A DNA stretch of 47,872 nucleotides from Sulfurospirillum arsenophilum NBRC 109478. Its GTDB lineage: Bacteria > Campylobacterota > Campylobacteria > Campylobacterales > Sulfurospirillaceae. Below the pieces are notes generated by a model. The model was not told the DNA's origin and did no database searches. It saw only the letters and a list, made by a program, of their open reading frames with translations. Shown one piece after another: positions 34,325 to 43,250 of the stretch. The stretch covers positions 1 to 47,872 of the forward strand of contig NZ_BBQF01000007.1 of assembly GCF_000813345.1 (NCBI RefSeq), in the 5' to 3' direction. Within the stretch, counting starts at the first letter, position 1. The number at the start of each line of letters is the position of its first letter. The position numbers were made by a program, and so were the translations under genes.

Positions 34325-34350
34325 AAAAAGAATCTTCCCTTTTTGGAAGA
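34325..34350 (-). terminator. Terminator of the cysteine-cluster gene
   Basis: Stem TCTTCC/GGAAGA (34333-34338, 34345-34350), followed on the minus strand by TTC and five T. It sits directly after the stop at 34352. Confidence 0.65.
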
Positions 34351-34351
34351 C

Positions 34352-34939
34352 TTATACCCAAAAATGTTTTAATGATTCTAAATGCATTTGAATATAGGGG
34401 TTATCACTTGATTTAATGTATTTAAGCAGTGGTAGCCCTAGAAGTTCGCCTACGTATTCAAAATCTTCTACTTGTTTAATACTCTCTAAAAACACCTTCG
34501 TTGCGTCTCGTTTTGCTACAAAATTTTCAAGCCTCTTCGTGTAAAAATCACTCTGTACGATACCATCTTTACATAATGATTTTCCACTTTCATAACTAAC
34601 AGCAGGGCACGCAGTATCCACAAGAATATGCTCACAATAAGGACTAATAGGATAGAGCCTGCATGCTGGTGTTCTTTGTTCATATATACTGCACTTCTTA
34701 TCAATGTAATATTTACAATGCCCCTTTCCATCGTTCAGTAAAACATAAACGACCAAATCTTCACCATTAACGCTAAATAAAATAGGAAAATTTTTATAGA
34801 CATCTTCAAAATCTTCTAATATAAGCGGAGATGCCGCAAAACCTTTGGCACCATTGCAACAATTACCCTCGCACGCTGAACAGCCATTAAAGTATAAATT
34901 ATGGCTTTTAATATTGACAAAACTTCCAATGCTTTCCAT
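34352..34939 (-). CDS. YkgJ-type cysteine-cluster protein
   Basis: 195 residues from the ATG at 34937-34939, which follows AGAGGAT; a longer frame upstream has no ribosome site. The N-terminal CSACEGNCC (Cys20, 23, 27, 28) and later GHCKYYIDKKCSIYEQRTPACRLYPISPYCE segments match the YkgJ/PF03692 cysteine-cluster family, thought to bind zinc or an iron-sulfur cluster. No signal peptide. Function unknown. It has its own diverged copy of the shared regulated promoter (35155-35090), so it is probably part of the same stress regulon. The A/T-rich gene converges with the MBL gene. Confidence 0.8.
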   Translation of the reverse strand: MESIGSFVNIKSHNLYFNGCSACEGNCCNGAKGFAASPLILEDFEDVYKNFPILFSVNGEDLVVYVLLNDGKGHCKYYIDKKCSIYEQRTPACRLYPISPYCEHILVDTACPAVSYESGKSLCKDGIVQSDFYTKRLENFVAKRDATKVFLESIKQVEDFEYVGELLGLPLLKYIKSSDNPYIQMHLESLKHFWV

Positions 34940-35089
34940 AGGAATCCTCTTTGAATAAAATATGATTTTTTGAATGTTAAAATGAAGGAATAAATGAGAA
35001 AAAATCAACCAAAAGGAATAAAAACAGATCTAATAAAATGGCTATTTTTAGGAGGTTTTGATTGATTTTTCTCGTATATAACGAGATAA

Positions 35090-35155
35090 ATTATAGAAAG
35101 AAGAGCGAGGTTTTCAATAGAACAATTCTCCCTAAATATTGCCCATTTCTACGAA
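35090..35155 (-). promoter_or_regulatory. Regulated promoter E of the cysteine-cluster gene (diverged)
   Basis: Reading leftwards: TTCGTAGAAA at 35155-35146, GGCAAT at 35143-35138, ATTGTTCTA at 35126-35118, TATAAT at 35095-35090. Three bases differ from the first box and one from the last, but every spacing equals that of B, C and D, including 57 bp from the first G to TATAAT. The rest of the 307-bp gap (34940-35246) holds a small CTCGT/ACGAG hairpin at 35071-35085, the leader of this gene and the terminator at 35188-35210. Confidence 0.65.
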
Positions 35156-35180
35156 GTTTTAGTTAACAAATAGCTTTCTT

Positions 35181-35210
35181 GAAAGAAAAGAGTATCGTAT
35201 AGATACTCTT
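35181..35210 (-). terminator. Terminator of the Tat-exported aldo/keto reductase gene
   Basis: 9-bp perfect stem AAGAGTATC/GATACTCTT (35188-35196, 35202-35210) with a 5-nt loop, followed on the minus strand by TTCTTTC. Confidence 0.7.
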
Positions 35211-35246
35211 CAATATATTTCGTTAGGACATAGGTTCCTATAAGCT

Positions 35247-36413
<1,167 letters not shown>

Positions 36414-36464
36414 GTTTTTCCTTTTTAAAATTTATTTTCTTGTGTTATTTGATTTTCAAAATTT

Positions 36465-36534
36465 TTACAAACTCTTTTCAAACACCTCTCTGTCCCAACC
36501 ACCACCAAGTGATTTGTAAAGTGAAACACCTGAA
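36465..36534 (-). pseudogene. Remnant: last 23 codons of a TolC-like efflux gene
   Basis: The minus-strand translation ends SGVSLYKSLGGGWDREVFE followed by KSL and a stop (TAA 36465-36467). The nearby intact outer-membrane factor ends SGVSLYKSLGGGWDKEVFE followed by RHAEEL. At DNA level 36476-36534 matches 43271-43329 at 55 of 59 positions. No start or upstream part remains; the homology stops 18 bp before the antiporter stop codon. A decayed or recombined duplicate. Confidence 0.85.
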
Positions 36535-36552
36535 ATACATTTTGCATCAATT

Positions 36553-38082
36553 TTATGTATTTTTATTACTCCAAGCTATTTCTAGCCCATCCAACTCTTC
36601 TTCTATGCGATGAAATGCATCATCACCAATCTCTTCACTGGCACGCATCGTTACGATTATTTTTCTAGCTGATTGGATAACGTGTTGTAACTGTGCATAT
36701 TGTGTGTTGTCAAAATCTGTATCAATTTTGAAAAATGTAACAAATTTTTGGCGGATTTCATCAGCCGAAGGAGAATGATCATTTTTAAGCTCTGCTAATA
36801 CTGAATGTAAAATCGCTTTACGAGCAATGCCTACTTCTCGACTTATGTGATTATCGTCATGGAAATTGAAGATTTTTATCAATGGTTTAAGAGTAAGCCC
36901 TTGAATGACAAGCGTACCAAACACAACAGCAAATGTTACTAAAAGAATGAGGTCGCGATATGGAAACTCCGAAGGTAATGCCATAGCCGCAGATAAGGAA
37001 ACAATACCGCGCATACCCGCCCAAGAAATAACAATACCACCTTGAATTGTAGCTCCTACCATGGGACGTGGAGAATTAAAACCTATTTGACGTTCCCTCC
37101 ATCTAGCGAATAAATTAAAAGGCATGTGCAAAAGAGGTCGCACTATAATAACAGTGAAGAGTACAACAATCGCAATAATCAAATAGTGTGTACGATCCGC
37201 TTCAATCAAGTTCCCCAAGATAGGTCTCATTTGTAAACCAATAAAAATAAACGCAAAAATATTCAGAGCAAAAACAACCGTTTGCCACACAACATTTGTT
37301 GAAATACGTGTTTCAGCAGAAATCTTACATGGAGCTGTACGTGCCATAGCAATGGCATAAGATACGGTCGTGAGTACCGCAGACAACCCAAGATCTTCCG
37401 CAAGAATCCATATCCCAATAGCACATATAAATTGAAGGATAATGGCAGTTGGAATATGCTCTATATGCTCCATCACACGCAAAGTCAACCACCCAAATAC
37501 AAGACCCGCAATCAGACTACCTGCTACTGCTAGTAAAAAAACAGGTGCCACTTCAGACGCGGTAAAACTATTTGCTACGATGGCACCCACGGCTAAGCGG
37601 TAAATTAAAAGCGAGCTGGCATCGTTTAATAGACTTTCTCCTTCAAGGACTGTCAAGATACGATGCGGTGTATGTAACGGTCGAAGTACCGCTGTTGCAG
37701 CTACCGCATCGGGTGGTGCCACGATTGCACCAAGCGCAATTGCTACAGCCCATGGCATTGATGGGACCATTGCGTGAACGACAAACGCAACTGCCATTGT
37801 TGTAATACCAACGGCAAATATAACCAAACACATCACAGGAAACCAATTATCTTTAAGATCTCTAAGTGAAGAATCATAGGCTGCATCCAATAAAACGGGT
37901 GCTACGAAAAGTGCCAAAATAAGTTCAGGAGGAAGAGATAACATCGGTGCTCCAGGCAAAAATGCAAGTGCCGCACCGCCAAGCGCAAGAAAAACAGGAT
38001 AAGGCGCTCCCACACGCCTTGCAAGTGCCGCAAGTATAACTGCCGCGATGAATAAACCAAGAAATTGTTCCAATTCTCTCAT
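36553..38082 (-). CDS. Na+/H+ antiporter, CPA1/NhaP type
   Basis: 509 residues with about 12 membrane segments (to about residue 420) and a soluble charged C-terminal tail with helices. The CPA1 ion-binding region is present: APPDAVAATAVL (Pro-Asp around 124-125) and the GESLLNDASSLLIY motif (148-161), plus a conserved GMRGIVSLSAAMALP Arg region near 355. It should exchange Na+ or K+ for H+ across the inner membrane, helping pH homeostasis. Weak GAGAG ribosome site. In a leftward run with an SDR upstream and the Tat-exported AKR downstream. The exact cation is not clear from sequence. Confidence 0.9.
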   Translation of the reverse strand: MRELEQFLGLFIAAVILAALARRVGAPYPVFLALGGAALAFLPGAPMLSLPPELILALFVAPVLLDAAYDSSLRDLKDNWFPVMCLVIFAVGITTMAVAFVVHAMVPSMPWAVAIALGAIVAPPDAVAATAVLRPLHTPHRILTVLEGESLLNDASSLLIYRLAVGAIVANSFTASEVAPVFLLAVAGSLIAGLVFGWLTLRVMEHIEHIPTAIILQFICAIGIWILAEDLGLSAVLTTVSYAIAMARTAPCKISAETRISTNVVWQTVVFALNIFAFIFIGLQMRPILGNLIEADRTHYLIIAIVVLFTVIIVRPLLHMPFNLFARWRERQIGFNSPRPMVGATIQGGIVISWAGMRGIVSLSAAMALPSEFPYRDLILLVTFAVVFGTLVIQGLTLKPLIKIFNFHDDNHISREVGIARKAILHSVLAELKNDHSPSADEIRQKFVTFFKIDTDFDNTQYAQLQHVIQSARKIIVTMRASEEIGDDAFHRIEEELDGLEIAWSNKNT

Positions 38083-38154
38083 ACGATACTACTCTCTTTC
38101 ACGCATATTGATTATTTCAAGCCCTTAAATCTTATATCTACTCATAATATTTGC

Positions 38155-38997
38155 TTATTCACCTGCTGGAAAATCCGTCGATGCGGCAAGCTCTTTTTGA
38201 GCTTCAAAGGCACTCAGACGTTTTTTCAATGTTGCAATCGTACCCTCCAATGCTTGAGAACCTAACACCATACGCAAAGGAGCTGGCTCAATATCAACAC
38301 TTTCAATAATACGCGTTGCCATACGTGCAGGGTCCCCTGGTGCCAAACCATTTGCAGGATCTAGCATCTTTAAAAATGCATGCGCTGGTGTTGCATCATA
38401 CTCAGGCATTAGGGTAGCTACTTGTGCACTGCCGTAACGAAACTCGGTGCGTGCACCTCCTGGTTCAATAATTGTCATACCGATTCCAAAAGAAGCTACC
38501 TCTTGGGCAACCGATTCAACAAAACCTTCAATACCCCATTTAGTCGCGTGATAAAGCGAATTGCCTGCAAAAGCAACTTGTCCACCATACGATGAAATCT
38601 GAATTACACGACCACCGCCTTGTGCTCTAAGATGAGGAAGGGCTGAGCGAATCAATTGAATGGAGCCTGTTAGATTGGTAGCAATCATATGTGTAACTTG
38701 GGCATCAGTGAGTTCTTCACTAGCACCAAATAAGCCATACCCTGCATTACTAATGACCACATCAATACGTCCAAACCGTGCAAATGATTGGTTAACCATT
38801 TCATGTACTGCCTTTGTATCGGTCACATCCAATATTTCAACTTTAAAAGTCTCTGGATAACGCTTGATAAGATCATCAATTTTCTTTGTATCGCGTACTG
38901 TACCGATAACACGATCGCCACGTTCAAGAAGTTGTTGACTAAGCTCGCGACCAAAACCACTGCTAACACCTGTAATAAGCCAAGTACGTTGTGCCAT
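38155..38997 (-). CDS. Short-chain dehydrogenase/reductase
   Basis: 280 residues of classical SDR fold: TGVSSGFG coenzyme loop at 9-16, DVTD at 57-60, SNAGYG at 83-88, and the active-site Ser135/136, Tyr149 and Lys153 (SLYHATKWG). The extended C-terminus and EPGGARTEFRYGS segment match the SDR group annotated as oxidoreductases related to 17-beta-HSD. Cytoplasmic and NADP(H)-preferring by the Arg after the coenzyme strand (GTVRD). GGAGAAAAA precedes the ATG. It is probably transcribed from a TATACT-like -10 in the 187-bp gap upstream; no regulated box was found there. Substrate unknown. Confidence 0.9.
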   Translation of the reverse strand: MAQRTWLITGVSSGFGRELSQQLLERGDRVIGTVRDTKKIDDLIKRYPETFKVEILDVTDTKAVHEMVNQSFARFGRIDVVISNAGYGLFGASEELTDAQVTHMIATNLTGSIQLIRSALPHLRAQGGGRVIQISSYGGQVAFAGNSLYHATKWGIEGFVESVAQEVASFGIGMTIIEPGGARTEFRYGSAQVATLMPEYDATPAHAFLKMLDPANGLAPGDPARMATRIIESVDIEPAPLRMVLGSQALEGTIATLKKRLSAFEAQKELAASTDFPAGE

Positions 38998-39174
38998 CTT
39001 TTTCTCCTATGCATATATTAAAATTCAACAGATACATTGTCATCTATTCTCTCTGCTGTATGGAAGATTCTTACATTGATTTCCCAGTAAATAAGCAACT
39101 ATTACATAGTATAAAAAGTCACTGCAAAATCAACCATTGTATAAATATTCAGTTTATTAGAGTACGACTAACCC

Positions 39175-39198
39175 CTTGCATAAATTAATTTATGCAAG
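39175..39198 (-). terminator. 24-bp perfect palindrome over the stop codon of the lipoprotein hydrolase
   Basis: CTTGCATAAATT faces AATTTATGCAAG. The hydrolase stop codon (39185-39187) sits at the centre. No T-run follows on the minus strand (GGGGTTAG). It probably ends the MFS-hydrolase transcript or protects its 3' end. Confidence 0.5.
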
Positions 39199-40657
39199 AG
39201 AAATTTAAAGATTCTGCTTCATTGATAGTTTTTTGCGCTTCTTCTGGAAGTAAAAAACCATCATGAACATTTGCATTCACAACCGCTTTCACTCTTGATA
39301 CAAAATTATCGTGATTGCCATAACGTTTGCAAAATTCTTGTTTTGTAAAGTCAACATGATTACCAGATGGTCCACAAAACCAAGGTCCTTGCCCAATACC
39401 TGCATTTGTTGCAATCGGTGCATCTTGTGCTGCAGTACGAATTCCGCCAAGTACCTGGCCATTTACATCACGAACATATTTATTTTGTGCATCAACAATA
39501 AATCGTGGTGCATTTTTAGGAGCTTTACCCCCTGAAATCCATCTATTGAGTGATTTTAGTGCAGCTTTCATAATATCACCATTTGGTACACGACTGTATA
39601 TCGTTGCAGGAGTACAAGGACCATTTTTTGCTGTAATTTCAGATAAATTTAACGCTTTACCATGTGCATCACGAAAAGCTCCGTCACGTTTCATAAATGG
39701 ATCTACATAATTTTCTACTTCATCCAAAGAAAAATGAGATGCACCATTTACTTCCCACCAACGTTGATGATCTGTGTCTTCTTGTGATGGGTATCCCATT
39801 AATGCTGTAAAGATTTCAGTTCCGATAGCAATCGTTTTAGCATCTATATCAGTACGCAACAACCCACTTCTATCATAAAAGAGAAAACCATCATAGACAT
39901 GATGCAAAGGCTGAATACTATTATAGTAGGTTGAAACCTTTAGCGTTGATTGAGATTCAGCGGCTGCAATAACTTTTTTGACCTTTAAATTTCCCATAAT
40001 TTCAGGTGCACTTGATGATGCCATCTGTCCTATTTGAGAAAAAATATCCCAAGCTAAGACGTCTGCACCTACTGCCATAATTTGAGGATCTGCAGGGTCA
40101 ATTTCACTTCCATCAACTGGGTCGATATTAGAAACCGCAACATTAAGGGCATCATAACGTTTTGGATTCCACTTTTTCATTGCTTCAACACCATGTCTTT
40201 GAGCACTTATTCCAATCCACGCATAGCCCTCTCTAACAACTAATTCTCTCGTAGCGCCAAATACAAAATCAACATCTTGATCCAAGCTGACATTGAGCCA
40301 TTCTATGATAACAGTACCGTTAAATTTAGCGGGGTTGTTGGGTTTTCTTACAAGAATTCTTGTTGTATAGGGATATCCTGAATCAATGAATTGGGCGTCC
40401 TTCATTTTATCTTTTATACGATACCTGCTTGCTTTACCTTGAATAAAATATTCTTTTTCTTCATAATCATAGTTGTTCAAAGGCATTGCCGTTGCACTCA
40501 TAGGCGTAGCTATTGCAGGCGGTATTAAGACAGTTGGTTTTGAATTTTCCTCCAAACCCATATTTTTCATATTTCCTGCACATCCAGTCATGATGAGCGC
40601 AAGCATTGAAAATAGAATCCAATGCATAATATTTGTCTTTTTTACGGGTATTTTCAT
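39185..40657 (-). CDS. Lipoprotein with alpha/beta-hydrolase domain
   Basis: 490 residues from the ATG at 40655-40657 (AAGGA 5 nt upstream; the frame extends to a TTG without a site). A lipoprotein signal with lipobox MTGC gives lipidated Cys26. The mature part matches the alpha/beta-hydrolase-domain family of about 450 residues, with the nucleophile elbow AESQST (Ser235) and conserved GTVIIEWLNVS and GWFCGPSG-like (GPWFCGPSGNHVDF) segments. It would be a membrane-anchored periplasmic esterase or related hydrolase. It is second in an operon behind the MFS exporter (26-bp gap) under regulated promoter D. Substrate unknown. Confidence 0.8.
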   Translation of the reverse strand: MKIPVKKTNIMHWILFSMLALIMTGCAGNMKNMGLEENSKPTVLIPPAIATPMSATAMPLNNYDYEEKEYFIQGKASRYRIKDKMKDAQFIDSGYPYTTRILVRKPNNPAKFNGTVIIEWLNVSLDQDVDFVFGATRELVVREGYAWIGISAQRHGVEAMKKWNPKRYDALNVAVSNIDPVDGSEIDPADPQIMAVGADVLAWDIFSQIGQMASSSAPEIMGNLKVKKVIAAAESQSTLKVSTYYNSIQPLHHVYDGFLFYDRSGLLRTDIDAKTIAIGTEIFTALMGYPSQEDTDHQRWWEVNGASHFSLDEVENYVDPFMKRDGAFRDAHGKALNLSEITAKNGPCTPATIYSRVPNGDIMKAALKSLNRWISGGKAPKNAPRFIVDAQNKYVRDVNGQVLGGIRTAAQDAPIATNAGIGQGPWFCGPSGNHVDFTKQEFCKRYGNHDNFVSRVKAVVNANVHDGFLLPEEAQKTINEAESLNFSCIN

Positions 40658-40683
40658 GTAAATCCTTCTTTTCAAATTATTAT

Positions 40684-41835
40684 TTATGTATGTTTTTTTA
40701 ATGTATAGAGATAAATTGCAAGTGCGATTAATGTCGACATGACACCAAGAAGAAGTATCGAATGAATAGAAAAACTTTCAATGGTTATGCCACCCAAAAA
40801 TGCACCGAGTGCAAATCCAACTTGCACAAATGAACTATTAAGGCTCAAAAGGATTGAGGCATGCGTAGGTACCATCTTAGATAAATTAAGCCCTTGTGTA
40901 GGTCCAAACATCCATATCGTTATATTCCAAATGGTAAGCATTGTAATAAAGACAGAGAGAGAACTTGAAAAAACATTCATCGCAATCAATGAAATAGCCG
41001 TTATGATGAGTGTCGCGGATAAAACGCGTGTTACACCAATTTTATCGGCAATTGTCGCTCCCGATTTTGAACCAATAACGCTTGCAATTCCAAGAATCGT
41101 AAAGATAAGTGCAAGGGTGTGCTCACTCACTTTTTCAATGGAGAATATAAGAGGGGTTATAAACGTCGTAATCGCGGAAAAAGTAATAAAGGCGAATACT
41201 GTAATACTTAAAGATAAAGCAACCCTTTTATCTTTTAAAATATACATTTGTTCTTTAAGAGAAGGCATTTTTTGAGGGGTTCTATTTTGAAATGAAAGCA
41301 TCACCACAATAGAGCCTAAAAGCACTAAAACACCTACAATATAAAATATCATTTGCCAGTTATAGATATTGGCAATGATTCTACCCAGTGGAACTCCGGC
41401 AACTTGTGATAAACTAAACCCTAAGGCAATATATGACATTCCACTGCCTTGTTTTCCCTCTCCTGCCAATCGTCCAGCAACAACGTACGCAACAACAACA
41501 AATAAAATAGTTCCTATCCCTGTGATAATTCTTGCAAAGATCAATACATCATATCCTAAATTTAGAGGTGTTAAAAAAGCACCTACTAAAAAGATAAACA
41601 GTGCAATTAAAAGTTGTTTTTTTAATGAATACTTTGAAACTAAAACGGTTAAAATTGGCGTTCCAAGTCCACTTGCAAGAGCAAATACAGTGACTAATTG
41701 ACCTGCACTTGAAATGGATATATCAAGTGATGTAGCAATTTTGTCTAAAACTCCAGCAATAATAAACTGTGAAGTACCGACCAAAAAGCTGATGAGCGTT
41801 AGTAAATAAATCCTCAGATAGTTAGTACTAAGCAT
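40684..41835 (-). CDS. MFS exporter, AraJ/sugar-efflux-like (second copy)
   Basis: 383 residues from the ATG at 41833-41835, with a strong AAGGAGA 4-5 nt upstream; a frame five codons longer lacks a site. Twelve membrane segments. The opening LISFLVGTSQFIIAGVLDKIA and SISSAGQLVTVFALASGLGTP are nearly the same as in the MFS gene at 28519, and the GPTQGLNLS and ILLSLNSSFVQVGFALGA segments also recur, so the two are paralogues. Same exporter type, probably the same class of substrate. First gene of a leftward operon with the lipoprotein hydrolase, under regulated promoter D. Confidence 0.9.
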   Translation of the reverse strand: MLSTNYLRIYLLTLISFLVGTSQFIIAGVLDKIATSLDISISSAGQLVTVFALASGLGTPILTVLVSKYSLKKQLLIALFIFLVGAFLTPLNLGYDVLIFARIITGIGTILFVVVAYVVAGRLAGEGKQGSGMSYIALGFSLSQVAGVPLGRIIANIYNWQMIFYIVGVLVLLGSIVVMLSFQNRTPQKMPSLKEQMYILKDKRVALSLSITVFAFITFSAITTFITPLIFSIEKVSEHTLALIFTILGIASVIGSKSGATIADKIGVTRVLSATLIITAISLIAMNVFSSSLSVFITMLTIWNITIWMFGPTQGLNLSKMVPTHASILLSLNSSFVQVGFALGAFLGGITIESFSIHSILLLGVMSTLIALAIYLYTLKKHT

Positions 41836-41883
41836 TTTTCTCCTTATCAAATAACTTGTTTAAGCCTAAGTTGTAATTGAAAA

Positions 41884-41949
41884 ATTATATATTTTTATCT
41901 ACACTTCTTAATAGAACGATTTTGGAAATTCATTGCCTTATTCTGCAAA
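41884..41949 (-). promoter_or_regulatory. Regulated promoter D of the second MFS operon
   Basis: Reading leftwards: TTTGCAGAAT at 41949-41940, AAGGCAAT next, ATCGTTCTA at 41920-41912, TATAAT at 41889-41884. Identical layout to B, C and E; the -10 box is 48 nt before the MFS start codon. Confidence 0.8.
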
Positions 41950-42011
41950 CATAATGAAAAAGTCTTAAGATACATTGTAAAAGTCTGTATTTAGCAGTTT
42001 ATTGTGGATAG

Positions 42012-42037
42012 CATGGGCAATTACAACATTGCCCATG
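42012..42037 (-). terminator. Hairpin after the NTF2-like gene
   Basis: 9-bp perfect stem CATGGGCAA/TTGCCCATG with an 8-nt loop, 12 bp after the stop codon. No T-run follows. It separates this transcript from promoter D. Confidence 0.6.
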
Positions 42038-42049
42038 TCCATCAAAACT

Positions 42050-42517
42050 TTATACGTTTGGTGTTTTTAATTCCACTTCATCACGCCAAGTGAAGCGAGC
42101 GAGACGTTTTGCAATAAGCCACTTTCCATCTTGACGAACATACTCATCCTTATAGATAATGCCATTGGTATTCTTGATTTTTTTACCATCAACGGTTGAT
42201 ATCAATACAACTTGACAATAGTGGATGGAGGAAGCTTTGTCTCCATTTACCTCTACCGTTTGTTGTCCGTTCATATGATAGACAATTTCAAAGTTGGCTA
42301 AGAATGCCGTAAAGACTTTGCCGATCTCATCACGACCACGCATCGAGGCGAAAAGTGTATCGCCAAAGTATGTATCAACAGCAGCGTCTTCAGTAAAAAG
42401 AAACATTTGATTGGCGACATCTTTGTCGTCTGCCAAATTCGCAAAATGATCAATAAGATGCTTCAATGCTGCACGATCTTCCAATTGTTGAATGCGTTGT
42501 TCTAATGTTGTGTTCAT
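42050..42517 (-). CDS. NTF2-like/SnoaL-type protein
   Basis: 155 residues of the SnoaL-like cone-shaped alpha+beta fold: an N-terminal helix pair with IQQLEDRAALKHLIDHFANLADDKD, then FTEDAAVDTYFG and a sheet ending DGKWLIAKRLARFTWRDE. Members include isomerases, dehydratases and proteins without known activity. No signal peptide. AAGGAAAAAA precedes the ATG. It follows the NAD(P)H-binding gene in the same direction with an 87-bp gap that contains a GTCCC/GGGAC hairpin. Function cannot be stated more closely. Confidence 0.8.
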   Translation of the reverse strand: MNTTLEQRIQQLEDRAALKHLIDHFANLADDKDVANQMFLFTEDAAVDTYFGDTLFASMRGRDEIGKVFTAFLANFEIVYHMNGQQTVEVNGDKASSIHYCQVVLISTVDGKKIKNTNGIIYKDEYVRQDGKWLIAKRLARFTWRDEVELKTPNV

Positions 42518-42540
42518 ATTTTTTCCTTTTTATAATTGAA

Positions 42541-42556
42541 GTCCCTATTTTGGGAC
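42541..42556 (-). promoter_or_regulatory. Small inverted repeat upstream of the NTF2-like gene
   Basis: GTCCC-6 nt-GGGAC, 24 nt before the start codon, close to a TATAAT-like TATAAA at the minus strand. Could be an operator or leader hairpin. Confidence 0.35.
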
Positions 42557-42604
42557 AAAATATTTAGGTGGCACCTCAGATTGAGAACCTCCAACTCTAT
42601 ATTA

Positions 42605-43198
42605 CTACGCTTTATGGACACCCAAACTTTGATGCACCCCCAAAGTAGGTGTACTCACAAGTTTCATAACAAGATCGGCTACACTCTTGCGAGAAACCGA
42701 TGCGGATGCATTTTTGAATCCCTCTCCTTTTTGAGTGGTTTCATACGAAATTTCATCTTGATTATTCAGCCAAGCAGGGCGGATAATTGTATAATCAAGT
42801 TCTGATGCTTCAATAATAGAGGCAGATTTACGGTAAGGATCTAAGATACTTCCATAATGCTCTCCTGGAACTTCATTGTAAATCCCCATAGAACTAATAA
42901 AAATTAAACGCTTAATACCTGTTTGATTCATTACTTCAACAATGGTTTTAGCCTGTGCTTCCAAATTGCCCGATAGATTGGCATAAACAATATCTTGATT
43001 ATCCATTGCCAATTTTAGTGCAACCTTATCTAAAACATCACCTTCTACTAATTCTACGTTATTGTTCTGTGCGATATGTTTTAAACGTTTTGCATTACGT
43101 AAAAAAAGTGTTAACTTGACATTAGTATCTTTCAAAAGCATATCAATGGCTACACGAGCAATCTGTCCATTTGCTCCTAAAATCAAAACTCTTTTCAT
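42605..43198 (-). CDS. NAD(P)H-binding atypical SDR (NmrA-like)
   Basis: 197 residues. Coenzyme loop GANGQIA at 8-14 with LFLRNAKRLKHI placing an Arg to bind the NADP phosphate, then GDVLD, the FISSMGIYNE active-site strand and the IIRPAWLNN segment typical of NmrA/YwnB-like atypical SDRs. Cytoplasmic. GAGGAAAAAAAG precedes the ATG. It lies 52 bp downstream of the efflux operon and upstream of the NTF2-like gene. It could be a quinone or carbonyl reductase or a redox-sensing protein; substrate unknown. Confidence 0.85.
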   Translation of the reverse strand: MKRVLILGANGQIARVAIDMLLKDTNVKLTLFLRNAKRLKHIAQNNNVELVEGDVLDKVALKLAMDNQDIVYANLSGNLEAQAKTIVEVMNQTGIKRLIFISSMGIYNEVPGEHYGSILDPYRKSASIIEASELDYTIIRPAWLNNQDEISYETTQKGEGFKNASASVSRKSVADLVMKLVSTPTLGVHQSLGVHKA

Positions 43199-43233
43199 CT
43201 TTTTTTCCTCATATATATATTTTCACATTCACG

Positions 43234-43247
43234 CTTTACATGTAAAG
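43234..43247. repeat. Exact TTTACATGTAAA palindrome (14 bp with flanks) after the efflux operon
   Basis: CTTTACATGTAAAG, 4 bp beyond the outer-membrane factor stop codon, between that gene and the next. The only exact copy right of 31 kb. Confidence 0.8.
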
Positions 43248-43250
43248 ACG

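Noticed and set aside
35038-35166. A tiny frame (ATG 35038) abutting a 34-codon frame from TTG 35062 with AGGAGG in front
   Set aside because: The region is better explained as the leader and promoter E of the leftward cysteine-cluster gene; the peptide has no protein-like features.
38998-39184. Sixth copy of the regulated promoter upstream of the SDR gene (TTTTGCAGTGAC near 39122)
   Set aside because: GGCAAT and ATCGTTCTA are missing at the required spacings and no TATAAT lies 57 bp downstream.
39203-39215. GCAGAAT near the end of the lipoprotein hydrolase gene
   Set aside because: It is ordinary coding sequence (Ala-Glu-Ser) without the other boxes.
40781-41701. Two long plus-strand frames opposite the second MFS gene
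   Set aside because: Antisense shadows of a hydrophobic membrane-protein gene; the opposite frame of the paralogous exporter at 28519 shows similar shadows.
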